Source of the DNA: Siderastrea siderea | Taxonomy: Eukaryota > Cnidaria > Anthozoa > Scleractinia > Rhizangiidae | Direction: 5' to 3' | Assembly: GCA_964030785.1 (NCBI GenBank) | Contig: OZ034971.1 | Span: 11,088,579 to 11,152,578, forward strand | Length of the DNA: 64,000 bases | Part shown: positions 12,160 to 24,800 of the stretch, in pieces | Layout: the number at the start of each line of letters is the position of its first letter | Position numbering within the stretch: position 1 is the first letter of the stretch | Notes under the pieces: model-generated | Seen by the model: the letters and a program-made list of their open reading frames with translations, nothing else | What the model was told of the DNA's origin: nothing | Databases searched by the model: none | Translations under genes and position numbers: made by a program

Positions 12160-12590
12160 GAATCGATCAGGTTGCAGGCCTACGGAAAGCCAGGTTTCCA
12201 GAAAGGGTCGCTAACGATCAATCAGGGTTGGTAACGGCAGTAACTGTTTGCGATCTCTAGTGATCGTTATTGATCGTACGTAATAGCGATTCACTGTTGG
12301 TGATCACTAGCAACCGTTAGCGATAGTTGTAACTGTTAGCGATCGTCGGTGATCGTTATTGATCGTAGGTAATAGCGATTCATTGTTGGTGATCACTAGC
12401 AATCGTTAGCGATAGTTATTATTAGCGATCGTTTGTGGTCGTAAGTTATCGTTGGTGGTCGTAAGTTACCGTTGGTCATCGTAAGCGATCGTTAGTGATC
12501 GTTGGGGGTCTTTTGTGATCGTTAGCGATTGTTAGTGAAAGTTGGCGATCGTTGGTGATTGTTAGCAACCTTAAGCGATCATATGAAAAC
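12160..12590. repeat. Degenerate GATCGTTAGC tandem array with an 89-bp higher-order unit
   Basis: Short units of the type GATCGTTAGC / GATCGTTGGT / GATCGTAAGT follow one another for over 400 bp. A longer unit beginning TGATCGTTATTGATCG occurs at 12261 and again at 12350, giving a period of 89 bp with about 90% identity. The array lies just 3' of the FBXL stop codon. Confidence 0.8.
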
Positions 12591-12735
12591 CAACCTTCAG
12601 TGTTACAAAGCTTTCAGCTGAGGGGTGCGATATTCCTACCCTGCCAACAAAAGCTAAAAACGGGCCAGTGATTGATACTACTACAAAACACCTGAAAAAG
12701 CAAGTACGAGAGTTGTGTCGGTTTATAATACAGCA

Positions 12736-12843
12736 CTATAACACTACACAGCAACGGCACATCCTCTGTCGTCCACCGCCAACACTCGGGGGAGGGGTGA
12801 CAGGGGCGAAGTATTCATGTACTCTTAGGTCTGGTAGATGGGC
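12736..12843 (-). CDS. FBXL20: FBXL gene, coding exon 16 (C-terminus, CaaX box)
   Basis: Residues 416-450 and TAG at 12736-12738. AHLPDLRVHEYFAPVTPPPS is followed by CRCC and the terminal CVVL. Vertebrate FBXL2 ends CVIL and FBXL20 ends CIIL. Confidence 0.95.
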   Translation of the reverse strand, partial: AHLPDLRVHEYFAPVTPPPSVGGGRQRMCRCCVVL

Positions 12844-15800
12844 CTGCAAACAGAAAATAACCACGTGAACATCACTGCAGTGACACTAACTTAAAGCACG
12901 TGAGGTGTTATGTCTCGAATAAAATCACGTGAATCAGGACGGGCCAACAACAAATGACGTGAATTAGGACAAGTCAACAAGAAATCACGTGAATTAGGAC
13001 GAGTGAACATGTGACTTATAAGAGATCGCAGCGACAGGACAGCAAATACAGTATGTGGAAATTTATTAAATGAAAGATTGTCAACATGTACATTGGCAAA
13101 CACACTTCGCCACGTAAAATGGAAAAACAGACTACGTTCACGAACAAAGAGTAGTACAAAACGTAACATTTAAGACATTTCAAACAACTGCGCATCACGT
13201 GAAAATACAAGGAACCACGGAGGCGATCACGTGAACTAAGGAAATAAAATTACCAAATAAAATACAATAGTTACCCTGAGTCTTCTTGTTCCTGCTTTTG
13301 TGATGAGCTGACAGTCGAAGAGTTCCACTCTTTTAAGTTGATGGCAATTACTAATGGTGTTAAAAAGTAAAAATTTTTGATAGTGACAACTTACTATCTT
13401 TGATAAATTTATTCATGTCATTGGATTAAAACACGTTACCGTCTGATTTTCTTATTACCGTGAAGCTATCATACTCTAAAAAAAAAATGCTTTCCGGGCA
13501 TGGTGCAGTGGTGAAAGCACTCGCCTCATACATGCAAGTGTGACCCGGGTCCGGGTGGGGCAGGGGGGCACTCAGCAGATGCTTGGATAGGGAGGTGCAG
13601 CCCGCGTGTTTAAGCCCTGACCATGTTTAAGACACAAATCTCTGATTTTGCTACCCTATTTAAGACAGAATCTCACATTTTTGTATCCTGTCTACAACAT
13701 TAAACCCAACTTCATACCCTCTTTCTGGCTAGAATGGTAAAAATTCGGCTCGTGGTGACGTTTCTGTAAGTTGACGAATACATAAGGTCGTATAGCGATA
13801 CCCTGTTTAAGACAAAAATTGATGAAATCGATACCACGTTCAAGATAAAACCCTCTGAAAACCATGCCCTATCGGGCCGCACGTCCCCGTTAAGGCCATA
13901 AAAGGGAGTACCCCCCGGGTACCCGAGTTAAAATACGTAAGTGGACGCCATATGTGGCTTGAGTTTGTTGCTGGTCCTCGTCCTTGTTCTGAGTGATTCC
14001 CTCAGAGTCCTACAGCTTTCCTATCTCCTCAAAAACCAACATTTCTAAATGCCCTATCCGAGGGCCACAGATTTGTCAGCCGTGAGGTGGAAACCATGAA
14101 CTGTGCATGCAGTTGTGGGACTGGAATACGGTTTTCGATAAATTCACTCTATCATGGATTGAACCACTATTTGATTTCTTTCCTATAGACAAAAGACGTA
14201 CCGTTGTTTTTCCGAACAAACGTTGTCTCTCGTTCTGGTATGGCCAAATTTCCTGTCTAGGGACGCCATTTTGATTTTCGCAGATTGAAAACCAGGAAGC
14301 GCACGCGCAGCTAATGCTAATTCTTCTTTAAGTGTCACTCTTGTAATACAAAAATGATTCTTGGTTTCCATGGTTTCACCGCAACAAAAGTGAATGTTGG
14401 GAGAGTAAGAAATACTGTGAAAATACGAGTCGCAAGCGAGTTCTCTCAACGCCCTACGGTACCAAAACTTACGAAAACAAGGACTGAAAGTTTTCTGTTT
14501 AATTATGACACAAACGCACAATATAATTTTCATTGCTTCTATAGCTTTTCACCATTTAGAGCGCATTTGGTACTGTGCTTGTTTATGAAAGCAACAAAAA
14601 CTTACTCAGCAGGTGTCTTATTTTTGTATGAAGTTAAAATATTGTGAGCAACAACTCTAACAAGCGGCTCTGTCACTCCACTCCTCAAATGGTAGAATTT
14701 TAAGTTTTCAGCGCCGTTGACAAACGCAATTTTTGCTGCGGCGATGGTTAGTGCGTTTTGTGTTAAATATCAGCTTTTTGTTACGATTTTGCGACAATTT
14801 CTCTGCAATTCGATCGATTGCTGTGTAGTGGGAGTGGTCGAGGCAGCTGTGAGGTAAGTGTGAACAGCTTTTTGGCATACCGGTACGCACTCTGCTCAGT
14901 CGCGTCAAAATCGCAAGCAAATACCCGTGAAATCGCACTAACATCTAGGCTAGATTTCACAAGCGATTTTAGAAAACCAACTCAAAAAATACTCTACTAC
15001 TCACATTAAGTAGTCTAAGGCGTTGTCTGTGATAAGAGGGCAGTTATCCAATTCTAGCTCCTCAATGTGGTCCACAGCACATGGGCTGCCACAAAAGTGT
15101 CTGATGCCTTCATCTGTGATCAACTCACAGTGTGAAAGTGTCTGAATGAGAATGAAACAAGGCAGCTAAGTCCTTGGGCCCGTTTCTCGAAAGCCCCGAA
15201 AACTTTTCGAACCCGAAAAGCCATTTGTAAAAATACGAACCAGTCATTCTACAAACCTGTTCTTTCAACACGTCTTTAACATAAGAAATGTTAAGCGAAT
15301 AGTAAAGTTTCATGCTTTGAAACGTCTTTGTTTTCAAGAGACAGAGTAAATTATCGTGCCCGAGATCGGCCCGAAACGTTTTGGGGCTTTCGAGAAACGC
15401 ACGCCTTCTTGTCATGTTACCGTGTAAAATACATAATTCTGTAATGTTGGGAAAACATTGTTTTCCCAGCCACGATGTACTGTAAGAAGTTCTGAAAAAG
15501 TGTAGCGTAAGTTTTGTGATTCCATGTGGCCATTGTGTGCCGTTGATGATCAGCAAGCAGAAGTAAAGTTGCAAAAGGCCGCATTCAGCAGTTTGTTTTG
15601 CTCTCGGTTTTCTAGAAATCAGTATTACAGCAGCCTCAAGCAGAGTTTATTCTATGGAGTAATACGCTTTTGGTCATATGGCCAAGGCCAGCACTCCTCG
15701 CCCCCCAACACACCATACAGCTTTTTGACAGCCTGCATTCACAGTAGCCTGCGTAGCAAGTGTTTCCATGTTTTCTCATGTTTGGTGGGGTTTGTGCGCG

Positions 15801-18800
15801 TGTTGCTCGCATTTTTTCAAGATAGTGAAAAATGCTTTCAGCACACGGAAACACCCGAGCAAATGCTTACTACAAAGGCTAACTTGAATTTCTTAACATA
15901 GCTTTACATTGGCGGTATAAATTTTATGCTTTTAGATTCTAAACGTTTGCTCCTAGCGATTGATTAAGTACAGTGAAGTCGAGTTGGGATTTGTCAAGTC
16001 TGTAGTGAAACAATTCCCACTTGCACAACGATTTAAAAAGATAACATTCACAAAAGTTATTCAAATGTCCCTCATCTCTTTGTAAATTAGAAGACTAGGG
16101 TTTCTTCGCAAAATTTTGCGCACCACTTTTAAAGCCCGTCATTCCGGGCTTTTATTGCAGTAATCCTGCAATGTCGCATCTCGCAATACTTAAAGCTAAA
16201 TAAGAACAGATGACAATTCAAACTTACAAGTTTTTGTAAACCCGAACACCAGAGAGATAAGTGATTCAAAGTTGAATCGGTTATCTGTAGAAAACAAAAA
16301 GGTTGAATTTCTAACATTAACATCATGTGCTACTTAATCCGTAACTGTACCACATTGTAAATTTCCCTATTACGTAAATTTCAAGTAGTTAACAGCAACA
16401 ACAAACTTTTTATTTTTCATTTGTGGCAAAAGATGGTTACTGTTTCACGATTTTGATTGCAATTTAATTTGTAACTGTATTTTATCACAACCTGGACAGC
16501 CAAAACATACTTTTCAAATGGCAAAAAATTAAAATGCTTGTACACATTAAATGTCAGTGAAATTTTCATTTTCAATACTGCTTCTTAAATACAACGTGTA
16601 AGTATACAGTAATATAACAAAATCTCACCAAAACGCATTCCTCCAAGTCCAATCGCTGAAGTTTGTTACAACCCTGACAACAAACAAAACACCTGGAAAT
16701 TAAAATGCTTTTTCCAGCTTACCTAATAATTGGTCAAACCAGGTCAAATGATACATTTCTACGTGACTGTTTACACGTGACAATTTATGAACCCAGATAC
16801 ACACAATTTCATTTCCATTCCAAATGAACTCTCTCCAATTGTTTGACTTTACCAAGAGCCTTGACTTGACAAAGATCGTTTACAGTGGAAACCCAAACTC
16901 CAACCACGCAATATGGAATAAAACTCGGGCCTTTTTTGAAGGGGTGGCCAGATTAAAGAGTATTTTTACACAAGAAAATTTGATGAATGAGAGCATTTGC
17001 TCAGTCCAAAATAACGTGTTGGTGAAAACGAGGTGGCCATATTACTGTGCCTTTCAACAACAAGCGAAGTCTAATCAGTACCAGTCAAATCGAAGCTTCA
17101 ACATCTCCCCCGCCCCCCCACCCCTTCCCGGCATTTGAACGTTTGAAGATTGGTTCGTTCAAATTCCCTCTCCTCGGGGTAAAAAAAGCCGTTCAAATGC
17201 CCCACCAATAAGTTCTGAAATACCCCTCCTCAAAGACAAATTCGTCTTCAATCAAACACTGTTCACGCTTTTCAGAGAGAGATATGCCGTGATGACACTT
17301 TCAAACTTCTTTTAAAATTCTATCTTGTAAATCCGTCAAACTTTGCAAAAACCGAAAAAACTCACGGGAGTATTACGCCAGAACAAGAGATAAATTCGGT
17401 TCACATTCCCCACCCTTCCAAGGCAACGTTCAAATTCCCCCCATCCCGGGCACAATACACAGTGAATTGCCCGGGGTGCGCCCGGGGAGGGGGGGATGTT
17501 GAAGCTTCAATTTGACCGGTACATAAAGTTCATGACTCAAACGTTACGTTTCCACTCCTGTCAATTATCTTAGCATGTCTTTCGAATTTCGTTAGTTTGT
17601 ATTTTCAGTTTTCACGGTTTTAACCCTTTTACTCCAAAGGGCGCCTAAAAAGATAAGTCAAGACAAATCCCAAATTTCATTTTGTAAAATAGTAAAATAT
17701 AACTAGTACCATGTGAAAGTACTGCTAAAGAGGTTTCATTTGAATGGTCACACTACAGGATTTCATCCGCAGACTCAAAAGTTAGAACCACCTTAAATGT
17801 CTCCATAACTGACTCTGGGAATGAAAGCCGGGTAAAATAAAAATCAATGATAAAAGCAATGAACAACGTTTCACTGTCCTTGTTACAGCATTGTCAAGTT
17901 AGAATGCTAATTTGATGCGATAAAGTCTTTATACAGTTGCAGGAGAGCACATGTTGTTCCTTACTTTTATCACTGTTTTGTCATTTTCAAATGTGTAACC
18001 AAGACTTCACACGTTAAAATTTATTATGACGGACGGTGGTACAAGACGTAATCATTAATTGAGTCTTGAAGTTCAGAGTTTTCGTGTTTTTGAAAGGTGC
18101 TTTAATGGCTTGAGTAGCATTGTACTTTCAAAGCAGGTCCACCACGAATCTGCTCAGTTATTTTAGGCCAGGATGTAAAAACCTTACCCTGCAAAGAGCT
18201 GCAAAACCCGCATCTGTAAACTGTGAACACTGAGCAGCTTCTAACGTCCTGCAGCAGAAAAACGGGCAATGCGTCACTACACTTACACGTTGCAGTATTT
18301 TACTGCATTCCTGAGAATCTGATGGTGCACCAAAACTGTCGACTGTATCTCTTTGCAAACCGAGCTTGAGAATTTAAAGGTGTAATGCCTTCAACTTAAC
18401 AGGGATTAGAGTTTGCAAAAGTCATGCAAAATTGGCCAGCTAGATTTCGCAGGTGAAATCTTTGAGCTATTTGACGTAGCATACAGAAAACTGAGGGAAA
18501 AGTATAGCTTGTAGTACAAGAACACAGTTTGAACATCAGAAGCAAATAGCCCGAAACAAATCTTTATCGGTGAAGGGTGTACTACGTTACCACCCTAAAT
18601 TTGTGCTATTACAAACGAGAAACACCTTTACTTTTCCAATCTTTGACGCAAATTTTTGCAGGTTCAATTTTCGCAATTCTTTGGCGGTGTGCAAAAAGTA
18701 TGAAATCAAATGCTATGTGAAAATGCGAGGCATTAGAGTAATCTATTTGAATTCTCTTCAACTTATTACTGCAGAATTTGTTAAAACAGTGGAGTCCCCT

Positions 18801-21800
18801 GATCTTGAACCCCGAATATCTTGAACTTTCCGCTATATCGAATTTGAAGCCAGGGCCCACTCATGATTTAGTGGGAATTTCTGCAACCAACCGGAAGATT
18901 TTCTTGCACGCTATTATGGATAAATCGGCAGAAGGCAGATTAAAAAGTATAGGAAACACAATGACGGTGCGAAAAAAATCCTCAGGAAAACGCGGAACAG
19001 TTGAAGAAATTCCCACTTAATCCTAAGTTTCTTTGTGCAACCGGGCCCAGGTCCCGAGCCTTTGCTTCAGTGTGTTCACTGCTAGATCTGGGAAAGTTTA
19101 CTGCGACAGTATGATAAATAAACAAAGAAACACGACCGTTCAAAAAGTGCTGTTGTTCTTCGTTATTGTCATTTAACCCTTTCAGGGTACTTGTAAGGCT
19201 CCAAAATTCAGTACGGGATTTTTTGGGTTTCATTTTGGTCCAGGGGTTTTCGGAGGTTTTGCTTCAAACCCAAGGGATTTTTGGGGTTTTAATTTATGTC
19301 CCCATTTACACCTCCTCATCATTTAAAATTCAGAGTACCCCCCCCCCCTCCCCCCCAGGAAGTAGCTAGTTTTGGGTGGCTGTCACTATCAAACAACCAA
19401 GGCGAAGACAAAGAAACTCACCTAAGCTCATGACAATTGTTCCCCAGATGTTGAAGTGATAAATCTGTTAACTGCATGCATCCAGATACACAGAGTAACG
19501 TAACATCTTTACAGTGCTCGCTGATTGATTTAATTGCACCATCCTTTATGTTCTATTGGAGACAGTGAATATCAAACAAAACTCGGTTATGAAGGGCTGT
19601 AACTTATACAGCCTATGTTATTGTTTGCTTATATGCTGTCATGCTGGCTTACATGTATTGATTAAACAATACATGTAACTTGATAGGAAATGTTCCTTTT
19701 AAAACTTTTTTTTCATAGAGTCATATTTGATTTGGCTCATTGTCATTCCTAAAGGTTTATTCTATGGAACCGTCATTTTTATTTAATATAGCCCACTAAT
19801 TATTTAAGGGGGTTGTCACGAGGATTCTGCTATTTTAGGTCAATTCTGTGCTAAAATCATCACCAAGTGCCTTTACTCGTACACAAAATGACTGTAAAGC
19901 TATGAGGAAGATATCAAATGAATTTTACCAGTGAGAGTTAACCACAACAATTTGGAAGTTTTTGGAGAACATAGCATCAAAACTTGAAAAAATTGGGCTC
20001 ACATTTAGAAAATGTACGGTAAAAATTGACGGTCTCATGTTCGCACCAAAAAAACAATTGTCTCACCATCTTCCAAGGACTTGAACTTACCATTCGCTGT
20101 TATAAACCACATGGATAATGGACTAATAAATATGTACCTCTTGAACATACAGTATGTACAGTACAGTACAGTACCTCACAGCTTTTTAGTTTTATTGAAG
20201 ACAGTTTGGTGCAGCCCTTTGTGAGATGATAAATGCCTTCATCTGTTATCTGCAAAAGAATTTTTCGGTTTTTGAGAGCACTGATCAGAAGAATTAAGTA
20301 ATATTTAAAAACAAATAATTTTATTATCTTAATGTTCTTAATGAGGTAACCTGTAAATTTTTTCCCAGAAACTTTTTTTCTAAAGGGCCTTTTTTTAAGG
20401 ATTCGTGACTCTGTCAAGTCTGCCTCACGTGAAACTAAAGGCCTGCAACTATAAAAGACGACATTTCTTTGCCTGGTTCGATCAAACATGTACATTGTTA
20501 CAGTAAACTAAAAGGAGCTGACAGAGGTTTTATTCTTACCAGACAACACCCTTCAGCTATAAATGCAAGCAGGTTTCGACAGCCTTGAGCAAGTAATTTA
20601 AGACCATGTGAGGATATCTGCGTGCACCATGATACATTTAAATACTCCAGTTTAGAACAACCTTTGCTGAAACACAAATGAAAACAAAAGTGTTTTTACT
20701 AAATGCTTTAAAGAAATTTTATTTTAATTACAACTGACGACTGCAAACCTGGACAAAAGAATACCCCTGGTCAAGTCACTTCGAAGAGTCTACCCTTCTT
20801 TGGTGTATCTTGGAACACTCACACAGGATATTAATCCTTTAAGCCCTGATATAAAAATGCATATTCCCATTACTGATCTCCATACATTTCTTATGAAACT
20901 AATAAGGAGAATTTGTCTAAATATCAAGACATCCTATCCTCAGTGATCACTTCCTTTATTCTTGTCACTTGAATGTTCAAACAAGTAGTGACCATGTAAA
21001 GAGAAATTTCATTTTTCATTAGGGCTTCAAGGGTTACGATTCCAACCCACAGCTGGGTTTAACTCTTTTACGTGCTTACCCTTTATGACGCCCAAGTTGA
21101 CCTGAGCTAAACAGCCAGCTGATTTCACCTGTTTTCAATATAAACTGACAATAGGTTGCCAGTCATGGTTGTATTTGGTTCAAATTTCATTTGCTGGAAG
21201 CCATTTGCCCGTTTATATAAACTCCTTATCCATAAACTAATCCCCCAATGCTTAGTGGCACATACACCCTTTCTCAGTACATGGTTCCAGATGAAGATAT
21301 CCATATACCCATCCCATGCAGGGGTTTCAATAAAATTTGAAGTAGGCAGCTGGTTTGAGCAGACCGACTATATCAACAAGGGATGTGAAAGAACCGTTCT
21401 TTAATTACTTCAATTCAGGGGAAAAAAGTAGCGGACTTCTCTGTTCTGACGCTTTTTGTCAGGCGTTGGTGCTTGCTGAATGCACTGCCATGGATGAATC
21501 ATTGGAAATTCCTTGGGGGGGGGGGGGGGCATAATCAAAGCCAACTTTTAACCCTTAAACCCCTAAGAGTGACCAACATTTAATTTCTCCTAATGTAGTA
21601 AAACTGCTTAATCAAACATAAAGGTCGTGAGAAAAGAGGAAATGATCAACAAGTGAAAGAGGTCTTGCTTGTTAAACAAATTCTCCTCATGAGTACCATA
21701 GGAAATGTATGGAGAACAGTGTGGAGAATAAGCATATTGATATCAGGGTTTAAAGAGTTAACGTAGTCTGCTGTTACCTTAAAGCACTAAGAGAGTTATC

Positions 21801-24800
21801 CGTTATTTGATGGCAAGATGATACATCTAAATGCTTCAATCGTGCACTGTAGTTACTTAGACTAATGGCCGTACTGCAAACAGAAGAACATACGGAATGT
21901 GATTAGAAAGTGACTTTTAAGTTCTATGAAGATCACCTAAAACAACTATAAATTTTTTTGACTACAAACTATAGACTGGACGTTTTCTTGGTGCTATTAT
22001 TTTAATAATTTCAATACGATACAGAGAAGATCAAAGGGGGTTTACACATCAAAGAAGATCAAAGGGGGTTGCATGGCCTATGCTGGAACCTACACTGTAG
22101 GCTCTCAAGACTTGTCCTTATTTCAAGCAAAATAACAGAATAATTATGATTATGCTTGATACCAGTATAGCCAGTTGTAAGGATCCAAAAGGGGGCATTT
22201 TTGTTCTAGTATATGAAAGGGGGTACCATTTCAATGTATTCAACACTGAATGGGTTTTACCATCTAGCAAAATTATATCAACATGCAGACATACCTATCT
22301 GAAATTCTTTTACATCCCTCTAAACATAATTCTTCAATATTTTTACATTGTTGAGCAAATATTCTGAAATATAAATCAAAACAGCAAAAAATAATATTTA
22401 ACCCTTCAATCCTAACATAATGTACATTGTAGTAACAGGGTTCTGAGCTTCTTGTATACACATACAGGCCCTGAAATTAAACTTGAGGGAATGACCACCA
22501 GAGCTAAATTATAGCCTTAATGTTTAAAACAACAATGATTATTTAGTAAGAAGAAATTATTTCTCCTAACTACTTCTACCGGAAAAATATCACAAACTCA
22601 GGGACCACAGAGGGTGAGGGGCTGGTAGGGCTATAGCCCTACCACTTTTTTGCTTGGGTTGATTTTGTAGGGCTCCAGATGACATGGATAATGTATGAAT
22701 TTTACCACTTGAAAGTAACGAAACACGTCTAACCTTGCGTAATTATGCACTTGACAAAGTCTTGGCCAGATTTTTTAGCCCTACCACTTTAAAATGGTCT
22801 TTCCGGTCCTTAAATCTGTATGCTGATACAGGGGATTAAAGAGGTTTAAATTTAGGTAATAACCCACAAGGTTAACTTTACCTTAAAGCCCCATCTCCCA
22901 CACTCTTACATCCTTTTAGGCTCAAGCTCCTCAGAAAACCTACACATCTTCTGGACAAATTTAGCACTACAATTTCCTATGAAACAAAAAACACCAACCA
23001 ATAACACCGTAAGATACAGAAGATGGCCATTACTGAAAAATAAATGATATTTTTCTTTATTTTTGGGTAGGGGGTACTGTTTTAAAACAGACCAAACAGC
23101 TTGACATGGCCTACCAATGGCTTTTCAACAGTGATTGTGTGGTTCCAGAAAATATCCATACCCACCCCAATTGGACAGCATGAAGCAAAATGAGAATTTC
23201 CTGAGGGGTTTGGGGGGAAGGGGCCAAACCAAAAAACCATCCGTGGTGGGAGTGTGCATATTTTCTGGAACCACACATTGAAAGTCATATTATTTTACAT
23301 TAAAAAAATCTTATGGTGCAGAATTTTGTCCACAGATGGCCACGACAGACAGAAATGCAACTTAAAAAATGCTGAGTCAATGGTTTAAAGTTCTGTAACA
23401 AATGTTGTTTCTAGCAAAAACCATTTAAAGTGTAGACTACATTTTTCCCTGAAATGTTAAAAAAGTCCCCATGCAAGCCGAGCCAGCATGAGGCCTGAAG
23501 CGGCACTCTAGGAATAACTTTTGTGTTTTTAATCCAGTGGAGCATAACAGACTTCTCAATTGCAAAAAACCGTATGATTTTTGTTTTTCGATTTTAACGG
23601 TTTTTGGCGGGAAAATGACATCATACAAATGACATCAAAATTTTATTTTCACCTGATGACTGACTTACTGCGCGATTTCAAAAGGATATGATGAGACAAA
23701 TTCAAATATGAAAAAATAATTGAAAAAGCTTTATCGGTTCAAAAGATACGACAATCTGAATTTTGAATTTCCCGCCATTTTGTTACTATATTTAGAACTT
23801 TGGCAAATTTCAAAATGCAATATCTTTTGAACCAATAAAGCTTTTTCAATTATTTTTTCACATTTGAATTTGTCTCAACATATTCTTTCCAAATCGTGTA
23901 CTAGTTTAGTCATACGGTGAAAACAAAATTTTGACGTCATCTGTATGACGTCATTTTCCCGCCAAAAACCGTTAAAATCGAAAAACAAAAATCATACAAT
24001 TGTTTGAAATTGAAAAGTCTGTTATGTTGCAAAGTTTGAGCTTCCCTGGATTAAAAACACAAAAGTTATTCCCAGAGTGCCGCTTCAGGCCTCATGCTGG
24101 CCCGGCGTGATGATGTAAGCCCAAGGGCTGATATTTGTGAAGGGTGTGTGTGGGGAAGGGGAGGAGGGGGATCATTGGAAGGGATTTTAAGATTTGAGGA
24201 GGCCGATATTTACCACTTTTGGGGCAAAGCCAGGGTTCTTTTATCTCACATAGAAACTTCAATCTAACACATTACCACTCACACTTTATCATGTCATTTT
24301 AGCCATTAGTTTAGGGATCAAAGGATACCTCTATATCTGTTTGAAAGTTCATCAAATCTACTCTTTGCCAGTTGCTCCCATCCAAAGCCAGGACATTCCA
24401 TAGCTGAAAGAGCACAAAAAAAATCAGAATTGTCATGCAGTTGAACCTCCCGTAAGCGACCACCTAAAATGTCAATCCCAAGCGGTCACTTACAGGAGGC
24501 GAGTCGCATGAGGTCGGACCACAGGAGGACAAAAGTTTAATTTTGATCCAAGGTTAATTTTCTTTAATCCATGCACAGATAAACATATAACCCACAATAG
24601 TAGTGTAGTAGTGTAGTATCTTAAGTGGGGAACAAGGATCACAATTAATTAATGTACATTACATTAACAAACAACTCATACTAGGGTCGATCCCCCGGGC
24701 ATTGAAGTGTTTGCATTCGGTCGTCTTGGTCGGCAAGAACATTTTACCTCGTATACTTTGCATACTAAAGGCCCAGTAGAATTTTTTTCACGTTGCAGTC

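Noticed and set aside
12919..13008. Regular 30-bp repeats suggesting a CRISPR array
   Set aside because: The units are directly adjacent with no unique spacers, and the locus is an intron of an animal gene. It is a tandem repeat.
13499..13570. Possible tRNA gene (TGGTGCAGTGGTGAAAGC A-box)
   Set aside because: No matching acceptor stem or T-arm follows; C- and G-rich repeat begins instead.
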